From Candidatus Aenigmatarchaeota archaeon (GTDB lineage: Archaea; Aenigmatarchaeota; Aenigmatarchaeia; QMZP01; JAUXAV01), in assembly GCA_030619735.1 (NCBI GenBank), contig JAUXAV010000019.1, positions 1 to 13,763 on the forward strand: a stretch of DNA of 13,763 nt. The letters are read 5' to 3'. Shown in pieces: positions 6,603 through 12,297 of the stretch. Numbering within the stretch: the first letter of the stretch is position 1; the number at the start of each line of letters is the position of its first letter. The translations under genes and the position numbers were made by a program. Below the pieces are notes generated by a model. The model saw only the letters and a list, made by a program, of their open reading frames with translations, searched no databases and was not told the origin of the DNA.

Positions 6603-6616
6603 TCCCACATGTGGGA
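6603..6616. promoter_or_regulatory. Perfect 14-bp palindrome over a start codon (possible operator)
   Basis: TCCCACATGTGGGA is self-complementary and contains the GTG start codon (6611) and the predicted transcription start of the plus-strand gene. A dimeric regulator bound here would block initiation. No protein is assigned. Confidence 0.35.
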
Positions 6617-6910
6617 AAAGAATTTAAACCTGATGCCGCAATAATTAACCAGGTGGTTAAAACGGGAGTGAAACCTCTGTTTTCATTATCATTTGAGGTT
6701 GATGGGAAATATTCAAGGGAAGTAGTTGACAGGGTGTCATTGAGGGTTGTATACGAATCAGGGGGAGGGGATTCTGTACGAATTGAAGATATTAACGGTG
6801 GCTGTTTTGTAGAGCTTGGCAGCAATACAAGCGAAATGAACCTGAATGAAATGAAAAGCAAGTTTCTGAAAGGGCTTGAAGAAGAGTATCATTCAATGGC
6901 AGGGGTTTAA
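6611..6910 (+). CDS. Unrecognised 99-aa protein
   Basis: A small soluble protein without a family I can name. It has a strand-rich middle (PLFSLSFEVDGKYSREVVDRVSLRVVYES, with GGCFVELG later), then an amphipathic C-terminal helix (MNLNEMKSKFLKGLEEEY). GTG is the start: an in-frame TAA lies at 6578-6580 and no ATG occurs between. No SD is visible, consistent with a near-leaderless transcript from the shared TATA element. An overlapping open frame on the other strand (6577-6861) has implausible Ser/Thr/Pro-rich composition. The start is 58 nt from the divergent 304-aa gene, with a palindrome over the start codon. Short spacing to the next gene suggests co-transcription. Confidence 0.6.
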   Translation: MGKEFKPDAAIINQVVKTGVKPLFSLSFEVDGKYSREVVDRVSLRVVYESGGGDSVRIEDINGGCFVELGSNTSEMNLNEMKSKFLKGLEEEYHSMAGV

Positions 6911-6923
6911 GGTTTTTAAACCC
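6903..6923 (+). promoter_or_regulatory. Inverted repeat and TATA-like box before the EF-like gene
   Basis: GGGTTTAA (6903-6910) and TTAAACCC (6916-6923) form a perfect 8-bp stem with loop GGTTT. The first arm contains the stop codon of the 99-aa gene. The TTTTTAAA part (6913-6920) is about 43 nt before the ATG at 6959, leaving room for a short leader that carries the AGGAGGGA SD (6943-6950). It may be promoter, operator or both. Confidence 0.4.
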
Positions 6924-6958
6924 TAATGACAAATCTAATATTAGGAGGGAGATGTTTC

Positions 6959-7219
6959 ATGGCTGAGAAAAAGCTTGTAGGGGAGATTACGCATTTCTTC
7001 ACCAACATCAATGTGGCAGTGATAAAGCTGAAAGCCGGCCTGAAGGAGGGCGAGAAAATCTTAATAGAAGGGGCCACAACGAATCTTGAGCAGGAAGCAA
7101 AGAGCATGCAGATAGAGCACAAGAAAGTGAAGGCAGCCAAGAAGGGCCAGAGCATTGGCCTTAAGGTGAAGGACAGGGTCAGGGAAGGCGACAAGGTATA
7201 CAGGGTTGAGGACAAATAA
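6959..7219 (+). CDS. Small translation-factor-like beta-barrel protein (EF-Tu domain II type)
   Basis: An 86-aa protein made almost wholly of one beta-barrel like domain II of EF-Tu family GTPases: KLVGEITHFFTNINVAVIKL, LKEGEKILIEG, MQIEHKKVKAAKKGQSIGLKV, and VREGDKVYRVED. Such stand-alone 'translation elongation factor-like' proteins are widespread in archaea and resemble the C-terminal domain of some U32-family peptidases; their role is not settled. There is no GTPase domain. I chose the ATG at 6959 because AGGAGGGA ends 8 nt before it and the barrel begins right after; the in-frame ATG at 6926 would add 11 unrelated residues and precede the SD. Confidence 0.85.
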   Translation: MAEKKLVGEITHFFTNINVAVIKLKAGLKEGEKILIEGATTNLEQEAKSMQIEHKKVKAAKKGQSIGLKVKDRVREGDKVYRVEDK

Positions 7220-7360
7220 GCCCTTAGTGTAGTGGATAATTTACCATAAACCCTTAGTTTTTATATTGAAGAGTGTAATGAATTTTTCAAGATATTTTGA
7301 GAAAAAGCAATAGATTGCGGCGCTATTTTGTAAATAACTCCCGTTAAGTTGACAGTATAT
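7220..7360. other. Non-coding stretch with an 8-nt direct repeat
   Basis: No plausible gene is seen. CCCTTAGT occurs at 7221-7228 and again at 7251-7258; the second copy runs into TTTTATATT, a U-rich tract that may end the transcript of the EF-like gene. Confidence 0.4.
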
Positions 7361-7397
7361 AAAAAGAGCCGAGTGGATTTTTCTTCCTGCTCGGCTC
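7361..7397 (-). terminator. Hairpin plus T-run terminator, bacterial style
   Basis: On the minus strand GAGCCGAG (7397-7390) pairs perfectly with CTCGGCTC (7373-7366), a GC-rich 8-bp stem with a 16-nt loop, followed at once by TTTTTATAT. This is the layout of a bacterial intrinsic terminator and lies about 30 nt after the stop of the 277-aa gene. Archaea usually terminate at U-tracts without needing the stem. The same DNA on the plus strand reads as a TATA-like box (GTATATAAAA), so a promoter role is an alternative. Confidence 0.6.
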
Positions 7398-7427
7398 AAT
7401 TCATCACTTTAGTTATCTTAAAGGATT

Positions 7428-8261
7428 TTACAGCCATCCATAAAGCAGCATCAATATCTCCTGGGTTCTCCTCATTTCCCTTAACAGATCAGTCAGCGAT
7501 ACCTGAATAGAATATGTTGGTTTAAATTCGTTATTGGTGAGTCTTCTCTGAAAAAATAAATTCGCAGCATCACCTTTAGCATCGACTTTGAATAGTATTC
7601 TGCCTTCGTCATGATCGTTCCCAAAAAATACAGCATGTGCGGAAAATTCCTTCACTACACCCGCCTTTGCCGCTGCTTCCAGTTTGTTTATAATCTCCGG
7701 AATCGAACGCAACCAGAATTGGGCGTGTTCAAATCTGTCAACTGTGAAGAAGCCCCTCAGGATCAAAGAGTTGCCTCTCAACAGGATGTCAATGCGGTCT
7801 GCAGTGTTTGTCGCCTCAACGCAGGTTAGTCTGAATTCTACGTCTGATGGCTGTTGATATTCCGTAACATGCTGTCCTGTGTAGAATGTGATGGTTCCTT
7901 TTCCATCCCCTGGGTTGAAGTCCGTAATCTCCAAAACAGCGAACTGGAATTTCCCAATTCCCCCTACTGTTCCTCCATAAAGCAGGATTCTGCTCTTGTC
8001 CAGATCCATAGGTCCGACATCAGTGATGCTAAAAAGTCCGGACAGTGTCTTGATGGAGTGAACCTTTGCCTTAAATTTAATGTTCCGTTTACTTCTACCA
8101 GGACTGAAGCAAACATCTAGCCTGGCAGCAGGACCCTGGAGCTTTTTTAAACGGCACTCCATAGATTCAATTGCCGCTAAGATGTCGCCGGTCCCTTTCT
8201 TGACCTGAAATGGGCCAACAACATTAATTCTGGTTTTGATTTCTTCTTGTATAGCTTCCAT
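7428..8261 (-). CDS. Unrecognised 277-aa soluble protein paired with a receiver-like gene
   Basis: Not recognised. The N-terminal ~45 residues are charged and helical. The middle (about 47-190) is strand-rich with glycine turns, for example IKFKAKVHSI, GLFSITDVGPMDL, ILLYGGTVGGIGKFQF, GTITFYTG and FRLTCVEA. The pattern is loosely reminiscent of PilZ-like barrels but shows no RxxxR signature, so I do not assign that. The C-terminal part is helical with another strand pair. There are no membrane segments. It has a long structured leader, a candidate TATA box at 8455-8462, and a hairpin/T-run terminator after its stop. The nearest neighbour upstream is a degenerate response-regulator receiver, so a signalling role is a fair guess only. 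Composition and terminator style would fit transfer from a bacterium, which is unproven. Confidence 0.68.
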   Translation of the reverse strand: MEAIQEEIKTRINVVGPFQVKKGTGDILAAIESMECRLKKLQGPAARLDVCFSPGRSKRNIKFKAKVHSIKTLSGLFSITDVGPMDLDKSRILLYGGTVGGIGKFQFAVLEITDFNPGDGKGTITFYTGQHVTEYQQPSDVEFRLTCVEATNTADRIDILLRGNSLILRGFFTVDRFEHAQFWLRSIPEIINKLEAAAKAGVVKEFSAHAVFFGNDHDEGRILFKVDAKGDAANLFFQRRLTNNEFKPTYSIQVSLTDLLREMRRTQEILMLLYGWL

Positions 8262-8427
8262 TGGAAAGCCCCTTTCTCGCCTAATTAATCAGCCGTTGCT
8301 TTCCTCAAACTTTTCAGTCTGAGAAGCGGTCATCCCATAAGGTCAGACGGGCTGCCTTGGTACAGGCATATACCAAGGGTTAGAACTTTCGAAAATTGTC
8401 ATTTACATTGATTTTCACTTACACACT
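8262..8427 (-). promoter_or_regulatory. Structured 5' leader of the 277-aa gene
   Basis: About 166 nt without a gene, holding several stems on the minus strand. (1) TACCAAGG/CCTTGGTA arms (8355-8362 with 8371-8378), a perfect 8-bp hairpin. (2) CTCAGACT, a GAAA loop, then AGTTTGAG (8304-8323), extended by CTT/AAG and CCG/CGG pairs out to 8293-8329. (3) An alternative: GTCTGA (8348-8343) can pair with TCAGAC (8322-8317), which is one arm of stem 2. (4) GAAAG/CTTTC (8264-8276) just before the ATG, covering the purine-rich SD region. Competing stems look like a switch, but no known riboswitch class is recognised. Confidence 0.45.
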
Positions 8428-8541
8428 CTACACATCTGCGTAATAAACCACGCCCTTTATAACTTCTTTGCCACCGATGCTGACATGACTATAGCTTACC
8501 TTTGTCGCATCCCTGGAGGCCCCCAGCCCCATATTCCCCAT
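8428..8541 (-). pseudogene. Displaced 3' part of the receiver-like gene (apparent frameshift)
   Basis: In the -1 frame relative to the receiver gene, a reading frame open from 8574 down to a TAG at 8428-8430 encodes a convincingly protein-like sequence: TKKNERPIRMGNMGLG, then ASRDATKVSYSHVSIGG and KEVIKGVVYYADV. It overlaps the tail of the receiver frame, which there becomes odd and tryptophan-rich (GWGIWGWGPPGMRQR). The simplest reading is a single-base insertion or sequencing error between about 8545 and 8577, so that the true protein is about 187 aa. Alternatives are a separate 37-aa gene starting at the ATG at 8541, or a programmed -1 shift; no classical slippery heptamer is seen. Confidence 0.5.
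8455..8462 (-). promoter_or_regulatory. TATA-like box upstream of the structured leader
   Basis: TTATAAAG on the minus strand would place transcription start near 8432, at the beginning of the structured leader of the 277-aa gene. It lies within the displaced 3' part of the receiver gene. Confidence 0.35.
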
Positions 8542-8990
8542 CCTGATAGGTCTCTCGTTCTTCTTGGTTCTGCATTATCAGGCAAGACCTCTGCTTTGGG
8601 CCGCCGTGTTATTACTTCTACTTTAGAGGTGCTAAGTTTGCCGTCTATTTCTTTCATCCCGATAATCCAGCCATCATAACCATAAAGCATCAGAAAGCTT
8701 GACTGGCTAAGAGCATCTTTATCAGTGACTACTGCATAGATTGTGGCATTGCCGGTATGCTCATTACTGTGCAAAGCCATAATGATATCTTTGGCATCTG
8801 TGTTAATTGTTTCGAGCCTGACAAATATCATATCCGTTGCAGATTCAGCAGCCTTTGCGCATGCCTCGGATATATCCGTACATTTTGTCACTTTTTGACC
8901 TTTAGAATTTAATTTTCTTTCAAGAAGGGGAAATACATCCCCAACACCATCAATAATGATAATTGTGTTATTTTTATTACTTTCATTCAT
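8496..8990 (-). CDS. Degenerate response-regulator receiver domain protein
   Basis: Residues about 8-125 follow the receiver (CheY-like) alternation: IIIIDG (D14, acidic pocket), a helix, then a third strand MIFVRLE, a fourth strand IYAVVTD (switch Thr T89), and GWIIGMKEI (K113, the conserved Lys). The phosphoacceptor position on strand three, usually Asp, is Arg (about R58), so phosphotransfer is not expected and it is best read as a pseudo-receiver. No output domain is attached. The ATG at 8990 has a GAGG-like SD about 8 nt upstream and a TATA-like box near 9079, giving a ~60-nt leader. The frame ends at 8496 in a Trp/Gly-rich tail that is probably a frameshift artefact. It is 234 nt upstream of the 277-aa gene on the same strand. 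Confidence 0.68.
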   Translation of the reverse strand: MNESNKNNTIIIIDGVGDVFPLLERKLNSKGQKVTKCTDISEACAKAAESATDMIFVRLETINTDAKDIIMALHSNEHTGNATIYAVVTDKDALSQSSFLMLYGYDGWIIGMKEIDGKLSTSKVEVITRRPKAEVLPDNAEPRRTRDLSGWGIWGWGPPGMRQR

Positions 8991-9581
8991 GATAGTCGCC
9001 TCGAAAATATTTTACTTGATAATCATTCTTCTACAGTGAAGAAGAATATCGCATACTCGGAACATACATTCTATACATTTATATGTTAAACTCACTCCCT
9101 TGAGAAGTGAGGCTGAGAAGAAGTTAATGTTTACCTATGGTTTCAAATTAAGCAAGATGAATGGAAGACCATATTTCTGCCACGAAAGACAAAAATCAGC
9201 ATTCTGTTTTCAGGCGTGGTTTGCTGTTTTCGGCAGAGATTAGTCTACATTTGAGAATGCACCTTCATTGCCTTTTTTGCGCCTTTTTATGGGCCGAATC
9301 TGTGTACACAAGGTGCATTGTTTCGTATGTGAATCCTTTTGGATTATTTGTAACCAAATGATAACGGGGTATCATATGGTCAGGTGACGTGAGATGTTTG
9401 TTTTGAATAGATGAACATGAATACCGGGAGTTTTTCAGTTGAGTATATAATGGGGGTAAAATTTATAAGCCTATATTACTCTGAGAAAGTAACAATTCGG
9501 TAGGAGTTGGATTATCATTCGCTTTTTCCAAGATTTGCTGCAATTTTCGGATTCTCAAGATAGGATATAATATAGATTCGG
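8991..9581. other. ~590-nt non-coding region with inverted repeats and several TATA-like boxes
   Basis: No convincing gene. A TATA-like CATATAAATG (9075-9084, minus) probably serves the receiver gene, with hairpin ATTCTTCT/AGAAGAAT (9025-9032, 9040-9047) in the leader. CTCACT/AGTGAG (9091-9096, 9106-9111) lies beyond it. TCTGCC/GGCAGA (9176-9181, 9232-9237) encloses CAGCA/TGCTG (9197-9201, 9222-9226). AATGCACCTT/AAGGTGCATT (9256-9265, 9310-9319) are perfect 10-bp arms 44 nt apart. Two TATA-like boxes, GTATATAATG (about 9443-9451) and AATTTATAAG (about 9461-9470), would drive rightward RNA from about 9493 towards kae1, antisense to it. A small RNA is possible; none is identified. No tRNA is seen. 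Confidence 0.45.
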
Positions 9582-10565
9582 TTATAGCCAGGCAACTTCC
9601 ACTTCATCCGTCCTCTGCCTGGGGAGGATGTCCGCTTTTGCGGGATTTAGGGGTTTCCGTCCGCTTTTGCAGGCCAGGATTCCGGTCCAGGCAATATTCG
9701 CTCCGCAGTCGCCTGCGAATTCCCTGGGCACCGCTGCAAACTTTGCCTTTCTCTCCCTGCACATTATCCTGAGCATATCCTGGAGGCGGGAGTTGGCTGC
9801 AACGCCTCCGGTCAGTAAGACCTCTGATTTTCCTGTATGGGCTAAGGCCCTCTCGGTTACCTCGGTGAGCATTGCGAACAGGGTTTCCTGGAGTGAGAAG
9901 CAGAGGTCTTCAAGCTTCTCGCCCTTCTTGAACTTCTGGAGGGCGTCGGTTATTATCCCGGAGAAGGAGAGGTCCATGCCCTTTACCACATAGGGGAGCT
10001 CCAGGTAGCTGCCGCCCTTTGCAAGGTTCTCTATCCTGGGCCCTGCGGGGAATTCCATTCCTGTTTCCCTTCCGAACTTGTCCAGGGCGTTGCCGATTCC
10101 GATGTCCATGGTTTCCCCGAAGCACCGGTATCTGCCCTCTGTGAATCCCAATATTTGCGTGTTCGCCCCGCTGGTGAACGTAACTATTGGGTCCTTTGTT
10201 TTTGTGAACAATTTGCCTATCTCTATATGGGCTATCAGGTGATAAACCCCCATCAGGGGCTTGTTATATTTCAATGCCAGTTCCTTTGCGAGGTTTAATC
10301 CGACATGGAGACAGGGGGCCAAACCCGGGCCCTGGGAGAAGCTGACAATATCAATATCCTTTAACTGCAAACGGGCTTCCTTAAGGGCTTTTTTGAGAAC
10401 TTCTTTTGCAACCTTTTTGTGGTGCTGGGCTGCCTTCATGGGCTCTATTCCCCAGCCCTGAGGGGGTTTGTACATGTCTGTTACATTGGCAAGGACCTTG
10501 CCCTTCTCGGTTATTATCCCTATGGAAAAGGAATGGGCCGTGGACTCCAGGCCGAGGGAAATCAT
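9582..10565 (-). CDS. kae1: KEOPS subunit Kae1 (tRNA t6A37 threonylcarbamoyltransferase)
   Basis: A 327-aa ASKHA-fold metalloenzyme that transfers the threonylcarbamoyl group to A37 of ANN-decoding tRNAs. Metal-binding HLIAH at 109-113 (H109, H113) and D286 in AGDCGANIAWTG are present, with SQGPGLAPCLHVG at 77-89, IGNALDKFGRETG at 157-169, LTGGVAANSRL at 251-261 and the archaeal C-terminus RQRTDEVEVAW. The residue before H109 is Tyr where the family usually has Asn (GVNH). I chose the ATG at 10565: it gives the standard start (MISLGLESTAH) and AGGAGG lies 7 nt upstream. An in-frame ATG at 10622, also with a weak SD, would add 19 Gln-rich residues. Its leader carries hairpins. Bud32 is not fused to it; the divergent neighbour is the PurF-like gene. 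Confidence 0.95.
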   Translation of the reverse strand: MISLGLESTAHSFSIGIITEKGKVLANVTDMYKPPQGWGIEPMKAAQHHKKVAKEVLKKALKEARLQLKDIDIVSFSQGPGLAPCLHVGLNLAKELALKYNKPLMGVYHLIAHIEIGKLFTKTKDPIVTFTSGANTQILGFTEGRYRCFGETMDIGIGNALDKFGRETGMEFPAGPRIENLAKGGSYLELPYVVKGMDLSFSGIITDALQKFKKGEKLEDLCFSLQETLFAMLTEVTERALAHTGKSEVLLTGGVAANSRLQDMLRIMCRERKAKFAAVPREFAGDCGANIAWTGILACKSGRKPLNPAKADILPRQRTDEVEVAWL

Positions 10566-10640
10566 AATGTTGCCTCCTTGCCATTGCTGTGGCAACAGCT
10601 GTTGAACCGGAAGGTTCAACATAATACTGCACCTTCTGGA
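10566..10640 (-). promoter_or_regulatory. Hairpin-rich kae1 leader that can sequester the ribosome-binding site
   Basis: Transcription from the TATA-like box at 10657-10667 should start near 10637. The leader then forms GTTGAACC-TTCC-GGTTCAAC (10601-10620), a perfect 8-bp hairpin with a tetraloop, and GCTGT-TGCC-ACAGC (10586-10599). GTTGCC (10596-10591) can instead pair with GGCAAC (10574-10569), whose first GG is the end of the AGGAGG SD. These folds are mutually exclusive, suggesting translational control. If translation began at 10622 this would be coding sequence instead. Confidence 0.45.
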
Positions 10641-10656
10641 ATTAGTTCATAAGAGG

Positions 10657-10667
10657 GGTTTAAAAAA
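10657..10667. promoter_or_regulatory. Shared TATA-like element for kae1 and the PurF-like gene
   Basis: GGTTTAAAAAA reads as TATA-like in both directions. It is centred about 26 nt before the plus-strand ATG at 10688 (leaderless). On the minus strand it predicts a start near 10637, giving kae1 a ~70-nt leader. Confidence 0.5.
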
Positions 10668-10687
10668 CTTTGCAGTTATTATAAAAT

Positions 10688-12016
10688 ATGGGTATAGCTG
10701 TTGTTCATCATTACAGCAAAGAAAGTAACTGTTTAGAGGATACGCATGGAGCAATATTTAATATAAACCATACCGGGCAGGAGCATTGTGGTATTGTTAC
10801 ATTCGACGGAAATGATTTTTTACGGTCAACAACACACGGACTTGTAAGGGAGTTAAAACCTTCAGAAAAAGTATCAGGCTACTGTGGCGTAGGAAATGTT
10901 AGTAAATTCCTGGACCATCAGCCCCTTGTATTTTATTCCTCAAAATTGGGCAATTTTGCATTCACATTTGATGGCTTTATAGTGAACAGAGATGAGCTCA
11001 GAAATGAAATGGATGCCTTCTTGTCACTTTATGATGCAGAGCTTGCGGGCAGAATAATTTCCCAAGGCGATGATTTTGTAGATGGGATAAAAAAATTGGC
11101 AGATAAAATTAAAGGATATTTTTGCTTGGGCGTTGTGACCGAAAAAGGAGAATCCTATGCTGCCAGATGTCCGCTGGCAACACACTCGCTAATACTTGGC
11201 TCCGGCAAATTGGGAGAGGCTGTCATTACAGAATCAAGGGCATTCAGAAAGATAGGCATGAAAGTTAAAAGAGACCTTGACCCAGGAGAGATTATCAAAA
11301 TTGATTCAAATGGAGCTTATAAAATTGACACTATAGAAGGAAAGGATAGAAAAATATGTTCCTTTTTATGGGGATATAAATCATGGGTTGATTCTGTAAT
11401 AGAGGGTATTCCTGTAAGCAGGGTCAGGGAAAGGGTGGCAGCAAAAATTGCAGAAAGGGACAAAAAAGACCATCTTAAAGCCGATGTTGTTACTGCTATT
11501 GAAGATTCTGGAAAGGCCTATGGTGAGGGATATGCGGTGTGTTTTGGACTGCCTTATCTTAGTATGACAATCAAATACCCATATTTCGTTAGAAGCTATT
11601 CCAGACCGAAAGGAAAAAGGGGGGATGAAGCTAGTGGCAAACATTCAACTATTGATGATAGGGTTGAGGGTAAGGTTATAGTGGTTTGGGATGACTCTTT
11701 AAGGAGAGCCACTGTTAAAGAGGGTGGACCAATTCAATATTTGTGGGAAGCCGGAGCGAAAGAGATACATTTGAGATTTGGTTCTCCCCGAAACAAGTTT
11801 TATTGCAGATTAGACGAGATTGATGCACCCGATGAGACGCTGCCTGCAAACCGATACTCAACAGATGAAGAAATGGCTGAATTTTGGAGTGTAAACAGCG
11901 TCAAATTCCCAGAAGAGGACGAGTATGTAGATGCAATAATAGAGGGTAGCGTGCTTACCAGGGATGATTTGTGTCTTAGCTGCTACCATAGATGTGATTT
12001 CGGTTTTCTGGAATAA
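10688..12016 (+). CDS. PurF-like protein lacking the glutaminase cysteine
   Basis: A 442-aa homologue of glutamine PRPP amidotransferase, the first enzyme of purine synthesis. It aligns along its length: glutaminase half (1-~215; HTGQEHCGI for HRGQ, ESRAF, RDLDPGEII) and phosphoribosyltransferase half (RKICSFLWGYKSWVDSVIEG, ADVVTAIEDSG, IVVWDDSLRRATV, WEAGAKEIHL). Key changes: the protein starts M-G-I where PurF has M-C-G-I, so the nucleophile is absent; an in-frame TAA (10682-10684) excludes an upstream start. The oxyanion Asn-Gly is Asp-Gly (95-96), and the Arg of GHVRY is missing. The PRPP loop DDSIVRGTT has become DDSLRRATV. Yet C224, C373, C429 and C432 match the four 4Fe-4S ligands of Bacillus-type PurF. 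It is probably not a standard amidotransferase; it could use ammonia, bind nucleotides, or be a redox sensor. Leaderless, divergent from kae1. Confidence 0.85.
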   Translation: MGIAVVHHYSKESNCLEDTHGAIFNINHTGQEHCGIVTFDGNDFLRSTTHGLVRELKPSEKVSGYCGVGNVSKFLDHQPLVFYSSKLGNFAFTFDGFIVNRDELRNEMDAFLSLYDAELAGRIISQGDDFVDGIKKLADKIKGYFCLGVVTEKGESYAARCPLATHSLILGSGKLGEAVITESRAFRKIGMKVKRDLDPGEIIKIDSNGAYKIDTIEGKDRKICSFLWGYKSWVDSVIEGIPVSRVRERVAAKIAERDKKDHLKADVVTAIEDSGKAYGEGYAVCFGLPYLSMTIKYPYFVRSYSRPKGKRGDEASGKHSTIDDRVEGKVIVVWDDSLRRATVKEGGPIQYLWEAGAKEIHLRFGSPRNKFYCRLDEIDAPDETLPANRYSTDEEMAEFWSVNSVKFPEEDEYVDAIIEGSVLTRDDLCLSCYHRCDFGFLE

Positions 12017-12019
12017 ACC

Positions 12020-12295
12020 CTAAGAACCAGCTTTTTCTTCCCCTGGCTCGGCGGGCTTTTTCTGGATTTCAGTGTAGCCGCACTTGCCGCAGTATTTCCT
12101 GTTTTTATGAACTGATAGGAAGGCTCCGGGGCCGCACCTGGGGCAGAAGGGCTTCTTTCTCTTTACCTCAGAGCCTGAAACCTCGTACATCTCCCAGGCC
12201 TTCTTGGACTCATGTTTTCTCCCGGTCCTCTGCTTCTTCTCCCTTTTATGGACCTTTTTTTCCCTTTTGGCTGATGGCTTGCCTTCATCCGGCAT
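12020..12295 (-). CDS. rps27ae: 30S ribosomal protein eS31 (S27ae) with extended tails
   Basis: A 91-aa small-subunit zinc protein. The core CPRCGPGAFLSVHKNRKYC then GKCGYTE holds four cysteines (51, 54, 69, 72) and the His/Arg pattern diagnostic of eS31. Archaeal eS31 is usually 50-60 aa; here ~35 extra N-terminal residues are very basic (KREKKVHKREKKQR), and a short KPAEPGEE tail follows the ribbon. The ATG at 12295 is 2 nt from the preceding stop, with an AGGAAAG SD in that gene's end. An internal ATG (before YEVSGSEV) would give the usual size but lacks an evident SD. It converges on the PurF-like gene with only 3 nt between stops. Confidence 0.92.
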   Translation of the reverse strand: MPDEGKPSAKREKKVHKREKKQRTGRKHESKKAWEMYEVSGSEVKRKKPFCPRCGPGAFLSVHKNRKYCGKCGYTEIQKKPAEPGEEKAGS

Positions 12296-12297
12296 GA

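Noticed and set aside
6577..6861. 94-codon minus-strand frame
   Set aside because: Ser/Thr/Pro-rich sequence antisense to the 99-aa gene; its stop region overlaps the divergent promoter of the 304-aa gene.
7221..7258. Two CCCTTAGT copies 30 nt apart as a CRISPR-like or iteron array
   Set aside because: Only two 8-nt copies, no further units and no cas or replication genes nearby.
7349..7375. Bacterial-style promoter (TTGACA at 7349-7354)
   Set aside because: No -10 hexamer occurs about 17 nt downstream; the position falls in the terminator stem.
9161..9361. 66-codon plus-strand frame in the non-coding region
   Set aside because: Composition is unremarkable, there is no SD or well-placed TATA box, and it overlaps strong inverted repeats.
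9400..9490. Possible C/D-box small RNA (ATGA- and CTGA-like motifs)
   Set aside because: The C-box matches are imperfect and no second C'/D' pair lies at the right spacing.
10566..10622. Upstream ATG for kae1 at 10622
   Set aside because: It would add 19 Gln-rich residues absent from the family, while the ATG at 10565 has a perfect AGGAGG at 7 nt. A short SD-like GGTG before 10622 keeps it as a minor possibility.
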